Assembly (NCBI RefSeq): GCF_003052515.2
Contig: NZ_QARE02000016.1
Coordinates: forward strand, 1 to 64,000
Origin: Pseudomonas sp. RIT409
GTDB lineage: Bacteria > Pseudomonadota > Gammaproteobacteria > Pseudomonadales > Pseudomonadaceae
Length of the DNA stretch: 64,000 nucleotides
Direction of reading: 5' to 3'
Shown: piece after piece, positions 52,837-61,100 of the stretch
How positions within the stretch are numbered: position 1 is the stretch's first letter
Layout: every line of letters begins with the position of its first letter
Notes under the pieces: model-generated
Seen by the model: the letters and a program-made list of their open reading frames with translations, nothing else
Told to the model about the DNA's origin: nothing
Databases searched by the model: none
Program-made: the position numbers and the translations under genes

Positions 52837-53655
52837 TCAAGACTTCGGGGCTTGCTCATACAACGGCATCACTTTGGGAATCGCCGCCTGCAAGGACGCA
52901 ATCCGGTTCGCCGACGCCGGGTGGGTGCTCATGAATTCGGGCTGGGACGCCCCCGACTGCGCCTGCATCTTCTGCCACAGGGTGATCGCGGCATTGGGGT
53001 TGTAACCGGCGCGAGCGGACAGTTCCAGGCCGAGCAAATCCGCTTCGTTTTCATTCGCGCGGCTGTTGGGCAGCGTCAGGCTGTAGTTGACCACGGTGTC
53101 AGCGAGCGCCAGGCTGTCTTGCCCCAACCCGAGCAATGACCCCGCCCCCGTTTTGGCCATCTGCACGCCATACGCCTTCGACATCGCTTCGCGACCATGC
53201 TCGCGCAGGGCGTGGGCAATCTCATGCCCCATCACCGCCGCCAGTTCGTCGTCGCTGAGCTTCAGCGTATCGATCAAGCCGGTGTACACGATGATCTTAC
53301 CGCCTGGCCCGCAGTTGGCATTGAGCTCGTCACTCTTGATCAGGTTCACTTCCCACTGCCACTGCGCCGCATCCGGCCGCAGTTTCGGCGCTTGGGCGAT
53401 CAGCCGCTTGGCAACTGCCTGAACGCGAGCCGCTTCGGCGCTGCTGTTATCCAGCACGCCCTTGGTCGAAGCCTCGCTGACCGTTTCCTTATAAGACTGG
53501 GCGTACATCTGGTTGACCTGATCGGTCGACAGCATACTGAACATGTATTGCTTGCGCTCGACGCCTACCGAGTCCCCGCTGGTGGTGTTGACGGCCTGAC
53601 AGCCCGCAACCAGCAACGCTGCGCTCAAGGCACAAAGAGCAAAGGTCTGACGCAT
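52837..53655 (-). CDS. M48-family metalloprotease lipoprotein
   Basis: A protein of 272 residues with a lipoprotein signal peptide (lipobox VAGC, Cys19), the zinc motif HEIAH (about 144-148) and the third ligand in NENEADLLGLEL (about 200-211). It is similar in layout to E. coli LoiP/YggG, an M48 protease anchored at the outer membrane that degrades misfolded envelope proteins. The ATG at 53655 is where the signal peptide begins. It is convergent with the transporter gene. The natural substrates are unknown. Confidence 0.9.
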   Translation of the reverse strand: MRQTFALCALSAALLVAGCQAVNTTSGDSVGVERKQYMFSMLSTDQVNQMYAQSYKETVSEASTKGVLDNSSAEAARVQAVAKRLIAQAPKLRPDAAQWQWEVNLIKSDELNANCGPGGKIIVYTGLIDTLKLSDDELAAVMGHEIAHALREHGREAMSKAYGVQMAKTGAGSLLGLGQDSLALADTVVNYSLTLPNSRANENEADLLGLELSARAGYNPNAAITLWQKMQAQSGASQPEFMSTHPASANRIASLQAAIPKVMPLYEQAPKS

Positions 53656-53950
53656 TTTGGATCTCCATCGAAACAATCGCACCATCCTAGGCGGTACGCC
53701 CGCCGAGTACTAGATGGCAGCGGATTGCCAGCCGGTCAGTGCCGAAAATTCGCACATCCGTCATAGCGACGAAACGCCTTTACTCCCCCATGCGGGCTCC
53801 GTGCAGCCCCCGCCGAAGCCGCTCGACCCGGCGGCATGTCCAATAACGACCCACTTCATCCAAAAACGCCCGTTGCTTCGACTTCCCCCTCATTAAACCG
53901 GGGGCGCAGGCGATACCTCCTACAGACGTCCTTTCGCGTCCGGAGCCTTT
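53656..53950. other. Divergent region between the protease and the chemoreceptor
   Basis: These 295 nt carry the promoters of the two divergent genes. CCCC and CGGGG around 53888-53905 form a weak hairpin near the chemoreceptor leader. No gene is supported. Confidence 0.35.
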
Positions 53951-56092
53951 ATGAAGTTCAAATCGATCCAGTTCTCAGTCGCTGCACTGTCAGGTGCCAT
54001 CGTCCTCAGTGTCGTGGCTGCCCTCGTCCTCTATGCCCTGTTTGCCGGGGCACGCACTCAGGACCTGGTGGAAAAGCGCACAACCGCTCAATTCGAGCAG
54101 GCCATCGAAGGTCACTTGACCGCGATCGCTCGCACACAGGCGAGCAATATCCAGCGATCACTGGAAGCGCCATTGCAAACGGCGGCGGGAATGGCGACGT
54201 TGAACGCGACGCTGGGCATGAAGGACACCAAGGGCGAGCCGCTGGTGAAGATGAGCCGTGAGCAACTGCTCAACCTGCTGCGCGAGACCGTCGTGCGCAA
54301 TCCAGAGATCCTGGGTGCTTATATTGGCTGGGAACCCAATGCCCTGGATCACAATGACGCCGCCTATGCCGAAACCCCGATCACCGGTGTCGATCCAAAA
54401 GACGGCCGCTTCATGCCGTGGTGGTATCGCAAGCCGGACGGCACCTTCAATCTGGAAAAGCTGTCCAGCCTGGAAGACACGAAACTGCTGTCCACCGGTG
54501 TTCGCTCAAGCGAGTATTACCTTTGCTCTCGCGAAACGCGCAAAGCGTGTGTGATTGACCCCGCGCCGTACAAGGTTGGCGACAAGATGGTCATGCTGTC
54601 TTCGTTTATCGAACCGATCATGGTCGACGGCCAATTCCAGGGCATCGTCGGCGCCGATCTGTCGGTGAACTTCATCCAAGAAATGCTCGAAAAGGCGGAC
54701 AAGAAGCTCTATGACGGCGCTGGCGACCTTGCGTTGATCGCCACCAACGGACGCCTTGTCGCCTACACCAAGGACACCAGCAAGCTCGGTGAAAAAGCCA
54801 CCGATATCCTCGACGCCAACGAAGTCGCCAACCTCGCCAACATCGTCAAAGGCGAGGTGCGTTATGACATCGACAAAGAGCACGGCCACATCGAGTTGTA
54901 CCTGCCATTCGGTATCGGCGACACCGATGCGCGCTGGACGCTGATGATCCGCGTACCCGTCAGCGCGGTCATGGCCGACCTGCAGAAGCTGCAGAGCGAC
55001 CTGGCCCATCAACGTGACACCGATATCGTCGGCATGACCGTCGTCGGCCTGCTGATCGCGGCGCTGGGCTTGTTGATTGTCTGGTTCGTGGGGCGCGGCA
55101 TTGCGCGTCCGCTCAAGCAAATGGTCGCCATGCTCGACGACATCGCCAAAGGCGAAGGCGACCTGACGCGCCGTCTCAGCAGCGACCGCGCCGACGAATT
55201 GGGCTCCATTGCCTTGGGCTTCAACACCTTCCTCGGCAAGCTGCAGGCCATGATCAGTCAGGTGGTGACGTCAGTGCAGAAGGTGAGCGACTCCTCCGAG
55301 CACACGGCCGACATTGCCATCCGCACCAACAATGGCGTGCACAAGCAGATGGCCGAGATCGACCTGGTGGCCACCGCCGTGCACGAGATGACCGCCACGG
55401 CCCAAGACGTGGCGCGCAACGCGACCCAGGCCGCTCAAGCGGCGAATCATGCCGACGATGCAGCCGTTCAGGGTATGCGCATCGTACACAACACGTCGAA
55501 CTCCATCAGCGAGCTGGCCGTGGAGATTGGCCGCGCCGTGGAAGTGGTACAGACCCTGGCCAAGGACAGCGAGAACATCAATGCCATCCTTACGGCCATT
55601 CGCGGCATTGCCGAACAGACGAACCTGCTGGCCCTCAACGCCGCCATCGAGGCCGCCCGTGCGGGGGAACAGGGGCGCGGCTTTGCCGTGGTCGCTGACG
55701 AAGTCCGCAACCTGGCGCAGAAGACTCAGCAAGCCACTGAAGAAATCCAGTCAATGATTCAGGCACTGCAATCCGGTACACGGCAAGTGGTGAAAGTCAT
55801 GGAAGACAGCCAGACCAAAACCGATGAAAGCGTGGGCCACGCGGCAGAGGCGGCTCAAGCGCTGGAAAGCATTACCAAGGCAGTGTCGGTGATCAATGAC
55901 ATGAACACGCAGATCGCCAGCGCCGCAGAAGAGCAAAGCGCGGTGGCCGACGACATCAACCGCAACGTCATCAACATTGGCCAGGTGGCCAATGAAGTCG
56001 CCGGCGGCGCCGACGAATCGAGTCAGGCGAGTGCCGAATTGACCCGACTGGCGGAGCAACAGCGTCGATTGATCAACCAGTTCAAGGTCTGA
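53951..56092 (+). CDS. Methyl-accepting chemotaxis protein with a dCACHE sensor
   Basis: A protein of 713 residues: TM1 (about 8-32), a periplasmic dCACHE ligand domain (about 33-350, with YIGWEPN and MPWWYRKPDG), TM2 (about 357-377), a HAMP domain and the cytoplasmic signalling domain with the conserved hairpin tip EQTNLLALNAAIEAARAGEQ followed by GRGFAVVADEVRNLA. It resembles the PctA/PctB type of amino acid or organic acid receptors. GGAGCC precedes the ATG. The ligand is unknown. Confidence 0.93.
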   Translation: MKFKSIQFSVAALSGAIVLSVVAALVLYALFAGARTQDLVEKRTTAQFEQAIEGHLTAIARTQASNIQRSLEAPLQTAAGMATLNATLGMKDTKGEPLVKMSREQLLNLLRETVVRNPEILGAYIGWEPNALDHNDAAYAETPITGVDPKDGRFMPWWYRKPDGTFNLEKLSSLEDTKLLSTGVRSSEYYLCSRETRKACVIDPAPYKVGDKMVMLSSFIEPIMVDGQFQGIVGADLSVNFIQEMLEKADKKLYDGAGDLALIATNGRLVAYTKDTSKLGEKATDILDANEVANLANIVKGEVRYDIDKEHGHIELYLPFGIGDTDARWTLMIRVPVSAVMADLQKLQSDLAHQRDTDIVGMTVVGLLIAALGLLIVWFVGRGIARPLKQMVAMLDDIAKGEGDLTRRLSSDRADELGSIALGFNTFLGKLQAMISQVVTSVQKVSDSSEHTADIAIRTNNGVHKQMAEIDLVATAVHEMTATAQDVARNATQAAQAANHADDAAVQGMRIVHNTSNSISELAVEIGRAVEVVQTLAKDSENINAILTAIRGIAEQTNLLALNAAIEAARAGEQGRGFAVVADEVRNLAQKTQQATEEIQSMIQALQSGTRQVVKVMEDSQTKTDESVGHAAEAAQALESITKAVSVINDMNTQIASAAEEQSAVADDINRNVINIGQVANEVAGGADESSQASAELTRLAEQQRRLINQFKV

Positions 56093-56139
56093 GTCACGCC
56101 TGCTGTAGCCGCCTTGCGCGGCTGCAGCCCCCCTCCCCC

Positions 56140-56769
56140 TCACAACGGTGTCAGGCACTCCGGAGCGTTGAGCTTCGGATCGTTCACCAGGTTTGCCAAT
56201 GGCCGCTCCCGCAGTTGCATCTGTGGCGCGGCGAGCAGCGATTGCAAAGCGGGCAGTGAGCTTTGCGGGTCAAGCCAGGCCGCTTGCCCTTCAGCGTCGA
56301 GGATCAGCGGTCGACGCTGGCTCATCGCGGGCTGCGTCACCACGGCCACACTCAGCCAGTCGTGGCCGTCTACCGGGTAGGCTTCCCAGATCGCTGCGAA
56401 AAACAGCGACGCTCCCTCCCCCGGCGTCAGCCAGAACGGCCGCTTGCGTACGGTGCCGCGCCACTCATAAAAGCCGTTGGCCGGCAGCAAACAGCGGCGC
56501 TCCCGGAACGCCTGGCGAAACATCGGCTGCTCGGCCAGCGTTTCCGCCCGGGCGTGAGCGGGGGTACGCGACATGTCGGTGAGCCACGCAGGTGTCAGTC
56601 CCCAGCGGGCACGCGCCAGCGTTCGCGCGGCCGGTTCGCCTGGAACGGCGCGCAACATCAGCACCGAGTCATTGGGGGAAATGTTCCATTGCGCCTGCTG
56701 GTCGGCCGGAAAACCGGGCAACGCCGCAAAAGCGGGCGACCAACGAAACAGCGCATAACGTCCACACAT
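56140..56769 (-). CDS. SRAP (HMCES/YedK-like) domain protein with a divergent active site
   Basis: A protein of 209 residues starting MCGRYA, so that Met removal exposes the catalytic Cys2 that forms a DNA-protein crosslink with abasic sites in HMCES/YedK. RWGLTPAW, ARAETLAEQPMFR and GFYEWRG (catalytic Glu102) are kept. The residue equivalent to the YedK Asn75 is His72 (HARAET instead of NARxET), and the H-x-R-M-P block is SQRRP, so the conserved His160 is Ser150. The change appears to be a feature of a pseudomonad clade. A G12 tract lies 29 bp upstream of the ATG. Possible role: abasic-site protection with altered chemistry. Confidence 0.85.
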   Translation of the reverse strand: MCGRYALFRWSPAFAALPGFPADQQAQWNISPNDSVLMLRAVPGEPAARTLARARWGLTPAWLTDMSRTPAHARAETLAEQPMFRQAFRERRCLLPANGFYEWRGTVRKRPFWLTPGEGASLFFAAIWEAYPVDGHDWLSVAVVTQPAMSQRRPLILDAEGQAAWLDPQSSLPALQSLLAAPQMQLRERPLANLVNDPKLNAPECLTPL

Positions 56770-56797
56770 GAATTAGGAGCACTTCTTCTGGAAAAAC

Positions 56798-56809
56798 GGG
56801 GGGGGGGGG
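56798..56809. repeat. Homopolymer of 12 G
   Basis: Twelve consecutive G (12 C on the coding strand of the SRAP gene) lie 29 bp upstream of the SRAP start codon and 24 bp after the DUF2007 stop codon. Such tracts can change length by slippage and alter promoter or leader spacing. It may also be a sequencing weak point. Confidence 0.9.
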
Positions 56810-56832
56810 AGGTCTAACCGACGGAGCCGTTA

Positions 56833-57096
56833 TCAGCACAGCAACACATCGGGGTAATTGTCAGGCTCTTCGCCCGACAGTGGAAAAGCCTCATTGTACT
56901 CAGTGATCAAGCGTCGCGCCCGCTCGGCCTGATCGTCATGCACAGCCAGGCCCAGCAGGCCGAACACCGGCAGTTCGCCGATGCCGCCGAGCAGGTGCCG
57001 GCCTGTGATGTGCGACTCGATCCCTTCACTGGCAAGCATTGCCTGCAGCAACTCACCTTCCATCATGTTTTCCGGCTCGTAGATTTTGCGCATCAT
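56833..57096 (-). CDS. DUF2007 family putative signal transducing protein
   Basis: A protein of 87 residues with a ferredoxin-like PII-type fold by family (KIYEPENMMEGELLQAMLASEG and AVHDDQAERARRLITEY). The family is annotated as putative signal transducing but no ligand is known. It overlaps the upstream CPXCG gene as ATGA (57093-57096), so both are translationally coupled. The SRAP gene follows 63 bp downstream behind a G12 tract. Confidence 0.85.
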   Translation of the reverse strand: MMRKIYEPENMMEGELLQAMLASEGIESHITGRHLLGGIGELPVFGLLGLAVHDDQAERARRLITEYNEAFPLSGEEPDNYPDVLLC

Positions 57097-57275
57097 TCGT
57101 TCTCGCTACGCACGTCCAGGGTCCAGTCCTCGCCATCGGTCTGCAGGCTGAAAATGATCGGCCGACAGCACACCGGGCAGTCTTCAATATAAGTCTGGTC
57201 GCCGCCGGAAAGGTCGAGCACCGCCTCCACCGGTTCGCCGCAGTAAGGGCAGTCATAATCCTGTATTTCCTGCAT
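57093..57275 (-). CDS. CPXCG motif-containing cysteine-rich protein
   Basis: A protein of 60 residues with the two cysteine pairs DCPYCGEP (about 8-15) and DCPVCCRP (about 32-39), which can bind a zinc ion. The small family (Cys_rich_CPXG) has no known function. The start ATG at 57275 follows AGGAG by 6 bases; a GTG one codon earlier is possible. The gene overlaps DUF2007 by four bases. A TATAAT on the opposite strand starts 26 bp upstream. Confidence 0.88.
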   Translation of the reverse strand: MQEIQDYDCPYCGEPVEAVLDLSGGDQTYIEDCPVCCRPIIFSLQTDGEDWTLDVRSENE

Positions 57276-57300
57276 CACAGTCTCCTGGCCCAGTTTTGCG

Positions 57301-57306
57301 TATAAT
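57301..57306 (+). promoter_or_regulatory. Candidate -10 element of the acyltransferase leader
   Basis: TATAAT is a perfect -10 sequence, although no good -35 is visible 16-18 bp upstream. A transcript from here would have a leader of about 165 nt that includes the inverted repeat at 57346-57441. Confidence 0.4.
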
Positions 57307-57345
57307 CGCCGACTCGTTTGCTGGCCGAACGTTTTGTTGCAAGGT

Positions 57346-57441
57346 GGCAGGCTCCGTACGAAAGGGGTTGAAAGCGAAGTGATCGAGGATGTTTTCAGCC
57401 CGGCATGGCCGAATATCGACCCCTTTCGTATCGAGCCTGCC
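57346..57441 (+). repeat. Long inverted repeat in the leader of the second acyltransferase
   Basis: The 23-nt arms at 57346-57368 (GGCAGGCTCCGTACGAAAGG and GGT) and 57419-57441 (ACCCCTTTCGTATCGAGCCT and GCC) are reverse complements at 21 of 23 positions, with two adjacent mismatches in the middle. The spacer is 50 nt. The right arm ends 35 nt before the start codon, so the hairpin could mask or expose the ribosome site. Confidence 0.85.
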
Positions 57442-57476
57442 GCCTACCTTTACCCTAGCCGTTTTTACAAGAGAGC

Positions 57477-58643
57477 ATGATGGGCGAATTCGATGCCATC
57501 CGACCGTACGACGACACCGAAGTAAAAGCCGTACTCAACCGGCTACTGAGTGACAAGGCGTTCCTCGCGATCCTCACGCATTTTCGTTTTCCGCGCTTGG
57601 CCGGCTCGCTCGGCTGGATCCTGCAGCCGGCGATCGCCCGCAAGCTGCGTCGTCAGTTTGCCGGTATCGATTCGGTGGCTGCCTTGCAGGACAAGGTCGA
57701 GCATTACGTCGACCACACCATCGAGCGCGCCACCGATGGTGTGACCTACACCGGCGTCGAGCAGTTCAAGTCAGGGGTGGCCTACCTGTTCCTGGCCAAC
57801 CACCGCGACATTGTGATGGACCCTGCGTTCGTGAACTATGCGGTGTACCACGCCGGCCTGCCGACGCCACGCATTGCGATCGGCGACAACCTGCTGCAGA
57901 AGCCCTTTGTCAGCGATCTGATGCGCCTGAACAAGAGCTTCATCGTGCACCGTTCCATCACCGGCCGGCGGGAGAAGATGGCGGCCTATCAGTTGCTGTC
58001 GGCTTACATCAATCATTCGATTCGCCACGACTGCCAGTCGATCTGGATCGCTCAGGCCGAAGGCCGGGCCAAAGACGGGGACGACCGCACCGAATCAGCC
58101 ATCCTCAAGATGTTTCACATGAGCCGCAAGGACGAGCCATTTGGCGAGGTCATTCGGTCGCTGAACCTGACCCCGGTGTCGATCAGTTACGAGTACGACC
58201 CCTGTGATCACGCCAAGGCGCGCGAGCTGTACATCCGGGCCACCACGGGCAGCTATACCAAAGCGCCGGGCGAAGACGATGTCAGCATCGCGCTGGGCAT
58301 CACCGGCTATAAAGGCCGAGTGCATGTCAATTTCGCGCCGCCCATCACCGAGGTCTACGAAGACACCAAGCAACTGGCGGCAGAGATGGACAAGCAGATT
58401 CTCGGCGGCTATCGCTTGTTCCCGGTGCATTACCTCGCGTATGCGCAGTGGGCCGATGCCGATCCCGGCCTGAAGGTGCCAAGCGCAGCCGAGGTGTTCC
58501 CGGCAGATGAATTGGCGCGTGCGAAGGAGGAGTGGCAGCGCCGTCTGGACGGCTGTCCGGAAGAACACCGGCCCTACCTGGTTTTGCAATACGCCACGCC
58601 CGTGCGCAATCAGTACCGGGTCAAGGCGGGATTACCGCTGTAG
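57477..58643 (+). CDS. Glycerol-phosphate-type acyltransferase (PlsC-like)
   Basis: A protein of 388 residues without membrane segments. It has the H-x4-D acyltransferase motif in NHRDIVMDP (about 108-116), the second motif LNKSFIVHR, AQAEGRAKDG (motif with the substrate-binding Glu-Gly) and PVSISYEYDP. Similar proteins in pseudomonads are annotated as 1-acylglycerol-3-phosphate acyltransferases. They probably transfer an acyl chain to a glycerol-phosphate or related lipid. Either of two adjacent ATGs (57477, 57480) can start it. A strong inverted repeat lies in the leader. Confidence 0.82.
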   Translation: MMGEFDAIRPYDDTEVKAVLNRLLSDKAFLAILTHFRFPRLAGSLGWILQPAIARKLRRQFAGIDSVAALQDKVEHYVDHTIERATDGVTYTGVEQFKSGVAYLFLANHRDIVMDPAFVNYAVYHAGLPTPRIAIGDNLLQKPFVSDLMRLNKSFIVHRSITGRREKMAAYQLLSAYINHSIRHDCQSIWIAQAEGRAKDGDDRTESAILKMFHMSRKDEPFGEVIRSLNLTPVSISYEYDPCDHAKARELYIRATTGSYTKAPGEDDVSIALGITGYKGRVHVNFAPPITEVYEDTKQLAAEMDKQILGGYRLFPVHYLAYAQWADADPGLKVPSAAEVFPADELARAKEEWQRRLDGCPEEHRPYLVLQYATPVRNQYRVKAGLPL

Positions 58644-58654
58644 GCTCAAGATGC

Positions 58655-58681
58655 CCGGCAACCGTGACTTGCGGTTGCCGG
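58655..58681 (+). other. Hairpin after the acyltransferase gene
   Basis: CCGGCAACCG (58655-58664) and CGGTTGCCGG (58672-58681) form a perfect 10-bp stem with a 7-nt loop 12 nt after the stop. There is no T-run; it may be a weak terminator or 3'-end stabiliser. Confidence 0.6.
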
Positions 58682-58846
58682 CACCGAACATTCCCACGCT
58701 CCGCGTTGCCGGATATCGAATGCGAAGTCTCAACGGCGTCGGAAAATCTCCAGACAAGGCCTGCTGAACCTCCCAGCCGTGCGCCCAACAAGCCAGCTGG
58801 CGCGCTCCCCTCCTCGGTCATGGGCAGGCAGACTCCGCGAAGACGC

Positions 58847-59116
58847 TCAGAGCTTGGTGCTGACCCATGACAACGCCAGTGCGAACGCCAAACAACCGGC
58901 CCCGATCCGGTAGCTCAGGCGGATCATGCGCAGCGTCGGCACATCCATCAGGTGCATTGGCTCGTCGATCGGCGCCTGCTCGGTCAGGTTGTTCAAATGC
59001 GTGGTTTCCCGCTGCTCACGGATGCGGGTGGAATGGAGCAGCCAGATACCAGGGCCTGCCGCCAGCAATGCCATAAAGTTGATGACCATCCCGGGAGAGT
59101 GCTGGATGAGTGACAT
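58847..59116 (-). CDS. Small hypothetical membrane protein
   Basis: A protein of 89 residues from an ATG at 59116 with CGAGG upstream. It has two hydrophobic segments (VINFMALLAAGPGIWLL at about 11-27 and IGAGCLAFALALSWV near the C-terminus) joined by a polar, acidic loop. I do not recognise a family. The frame is open further upstream without a credible start. The divergent neighbour is the second acyltransferase, on the convergent side; the YajG gene lies 214 bp upstream. Confidence 0.5.
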   Translation of the reverse strand: MSLIQHSPGMVINFMALLAAGPGIWLLHSTRIREQRETTHLNNLTEQAPIDEPMHLMDVPTLRMIRLSYRIGAGCLAFALALSWVSTKL

Positions 59117-59277
59117 GGGGCCTCGATGGCGCCATGCAGAAGGCGCCGCAGATTCGGGTGTATCTGCCCCTACGGTATCCGCTGCCACCTTAACCTCGCC
59201 TGAACCGCTCGTTAGCCTGGCCGTGACGAACACAGCGCGGCGCAGCCCAGGGTTCTTTTCGGGTCGACATGAGGCAC

Positions 59278-59311
59278 AAAAAAGCCCCGGCATCTTGCGA
59301 CTCCAGGGCTT
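59278..59311 (-). terminator. Intrinsic terminator of the YajG-like gene
   Basis: On the minus strand AAGCCCTGG pairs with CCGGGGCTT (59303-59311 and 59282-59290) with one mismatch, followed by a T6 run (59283-59278). It ends the lipoprotein transcript 20 nt after its stop. Confidence 0.8.
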
Positions 59312-59330
59312 CGATGGACGCGGCAGAGGG

Positions 59331-59912
59331 TTACTGGCTCAGCATTTGCCCAATGGTGGGGTCCTTGAACAGGCGAGTCAGCGCATCGCTCAGCACATCA
59401 CCGATCAGCTTGGTATTGGTTTCCTCGTTCGGCGCCATGCCGAAACGCTGGTCCAGCGAGGCGGCGTAGCGGCCGTTATAGCTGCGGCCATTGTTCTGCA
59501 CATCGGCGCGGAACGTCGAGCTGATGTTCGCTTCAGTCACGTACAGGCCTTCCTTGGGTGACTGATACTTCAAATCAGCCAAGGTGACGGTCAGCTGCGG
59601 GCCGTTCCCACCTTGAACGGGCGTGAAGCCCAGCAGGCGAACGGCAGCTTCGGCCTGAGCCTGAAGCTGGGGCACCAGTTGCTGCCCGCTCACGGTGATT
59701 GCACTGGTTTCCGGGTACAGACCACCCCGGGTGCCGAGGGTCTGGGACTGACGACCGTCGACCACCCGCACCACGACCTGCTGGCCATGGCCGACCGCCG
59801 CGAGCTGGCTGTTCAGCTTGGGTTGCGGATTGAGTGTCTGCGGACTGTGGGCACATCCCACCAGCATCAGACTGCCGACGGCAAGCAAACCGAACAAAAC
59901 ACGACGCAACAT
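59331..59912 (-). CDS. YajG-family lipoprotein
   Basis: A protein of 193 residues with a lipoprotein signal peptide (MLRRVLFGLLAVGSLMLVGC, lipobox LVGC at 17-20) and the YajG domain (QVVVRVVDGRQSQTLGTRGG, LTVTLADLKYQ, NGRYAASLDQRFGMAP). YajG is an outer membrane lipoprotein of unknown function. GGAG lies 8 bases before the ATG at 59912; another ATG two codons earlier is too close to it. The gene has its own terminator and is divergent from the 77-codon gene. Confidence 0.85.
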   Translation of the reverse strand: MLRRVLFGLLAVGSLMLVGCAHSPQTLNPQPKLNSQLAAVGHGQQVVVRVVDGRQSQTLGTRGGLYPETSAITVSGQQLVPQLQAQAEAAVRLLGFTPVQGGNGPQLTVTLADLKYQSPKEGLYVTEANISSTFRADVQNNGRSYNGRYAASLDQRFGMAPNEETNTKLIGDVLSDALTRLFKDPTIGQMLSQ

Positions 59913-60136
59913 GCTCATTTCTCCATGGGCCAGGGCACAAATTGTGCGGCAGTATAGCGACCTCCAGAGGTCGCTCACTAGGGTAAAGATACGACAAAGT
60001 GCCACTGTCGCGGTTCCCATACCAGCCGGGTGCCTGCCTCCCAAAACATCTGGACATCATCGCGCAACGGTAACGTCACGGACATGTCATCGGCCCACGA
60101 CATACTTTTCACAACTGCCCTCACTGGAGTCCGAGC

Positions 60137-60370
60137 ATGGACTTTTTCTGGTCGTTGTTCTCTCGGAAAAGCCGACATCGCTACTACGCCCGTGTCGACG
60201 CGCAGGGCGTGTGTCTGTCATTCAGGCATTGCTCACAGCCGCCCGGAGGCGAGGAATGGGTGGAAATCACCGAACCCAGGCTGTGCTGGCTGAAGCGCCC
60301 GCTGCCCAAAAGCGCCTGCGTCATTCGCCAGCCTCGGGCGATCACCGCCCGGCAATTGCTCAGCATCTGA
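60137..60370 (+). CDS. Conserved hypothetical protein of Pseudomonas
   Basis: A protein of 77 residues (MDFFWSLFSRKSRHRYYARV at the start, then LCWLKRPLPKSACVIRQ). The composition is basic, with no membrane segment. The pattern 'MDFxWSLFxRKxRHRYYxRVDAQGVC' seems conserved in pseudomonads; the function is unknown. It lies divergent from the YajG gene. A terminator at 60631-60658 may end its transcript. Confidence 0.6.
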   Translation: MDFFWSLFSRKSRHRYYARVDAQGVCLSFRHCSQPPGGEEWVEITEPRLCWLKRPLPKSACVIRQPRAITARQLLSI

Positions 60371-60423
60371 CCGGACGGCGAATAAAAGTCATTTTTTCTG
60401 GATCATTTCTGCGCGTTTCATCG

Positions 60424-60446
60424 TTATAATCTCCCCCCGATTATAA
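60424..60446. promoter_or_regulatory. 8-7-8 palindrome including a TATAAT
   Basis: TTATAATC (60424-60431) and GATTATAA (60439-60446) form a perfect 8-bp dyad around TCCCCCC. The left arm contains a perfect -10 hexamer on the plus strand, and the right arm one on the minus strand. It could be an operator over a promoter. Confidence 0.55.
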
Positions 60447-60658
60447 GGACGTCTCCTGATCGGGCCTCGCAGCATCGCTGATAGCAGCTTTCAGCTCCTT
60501 CGTTCCGCCCACAGAGAGCCTTCCACACAGACATGTGCAGCCCGGCGTGCAGCCTTGCCGCGTGTAAAGCTCGATCCATTCGAACCTTTCGCGTCGGCCA
60601 GTGCCCACACTGTGTTGGAACCTGATCTGCAGGCCCTGCCAGCGCGCAGGCCTTTTTT
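60437..60658 (+). ncRNA. Candidate small RNA upstream of mqo
   Basis: A -10 like TATAAT (60425-60430) is followed about 200 nt downstream by a hairpin with a T6 run, with no open frame between. Length and layout fit a small RNA, but no family is recognised and no good -35 is visible. It could equally be the 3' untranslated part of the 77-codon gene. Confidence 0.3.
60631..60658 (+). terminator. Intrinsic terminator in the mqo upstream region
   Basis: AGGCC-TGC pairs with GCA-GGCCT (one bulged C) around a short loop at 60631-60653, followed by a T6 run. It ends a transcript well before mqo. Confidence 0.75.
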
Positions 60659-61100
60659 GAGGTTCGCGTCTCCAAAAGAGCGCGAAAAAAACGGGTTTTC
60701 ACAACTTCACAAGAGTGTGGCGAGCAAATGAACAGTTACGCGTTTGTAAATGCACCGTTAGCGTCTGACCCAACCCCTTCGCACAGCCCTGACTGCCGCG
60801 CAGTCTCCACCATTGGAGCCTGATGCCGTTCACGACTGATTTGCCTGCATGACCGGACGTCTTGACGTTAGTCGAATGGCTGTTCGGGCCAGAAAATGCG
60901 TTCATGCTTGGTAATAAAAGCATCAACCCAGGCCCTACCAGTGGCGTCCGCTGAAGATGCAAGAAATGGCGAAGAACCGGACAGGGAATTTCCCGGCCGA
61001 TCGGCACGAGGTACTGCGCGATCCCGCGCGGCCCGGCATCGGTCATTGACCTCGGGAACCCTGCCGCCAATTTGGTGTTGCAGATTTTGGAGACGCGTTA

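Larger units (their letters stand above)
60371..61100. other. 730-nt non-coding region upstream of mqo
   Basis: No open frame has family support here. Elements seen: a palindrome at 60424-60446 containing a TATAAT sequence, an intrinsic terminator at 60631-60658 facing right, and about 440 nt of leader before mqo with no obvious structure. The arrangement suggests a small RNA or attenuated leader transcript between about 60437 and 60658, and a separate mqo promoter further right. Confidence 0.55.
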
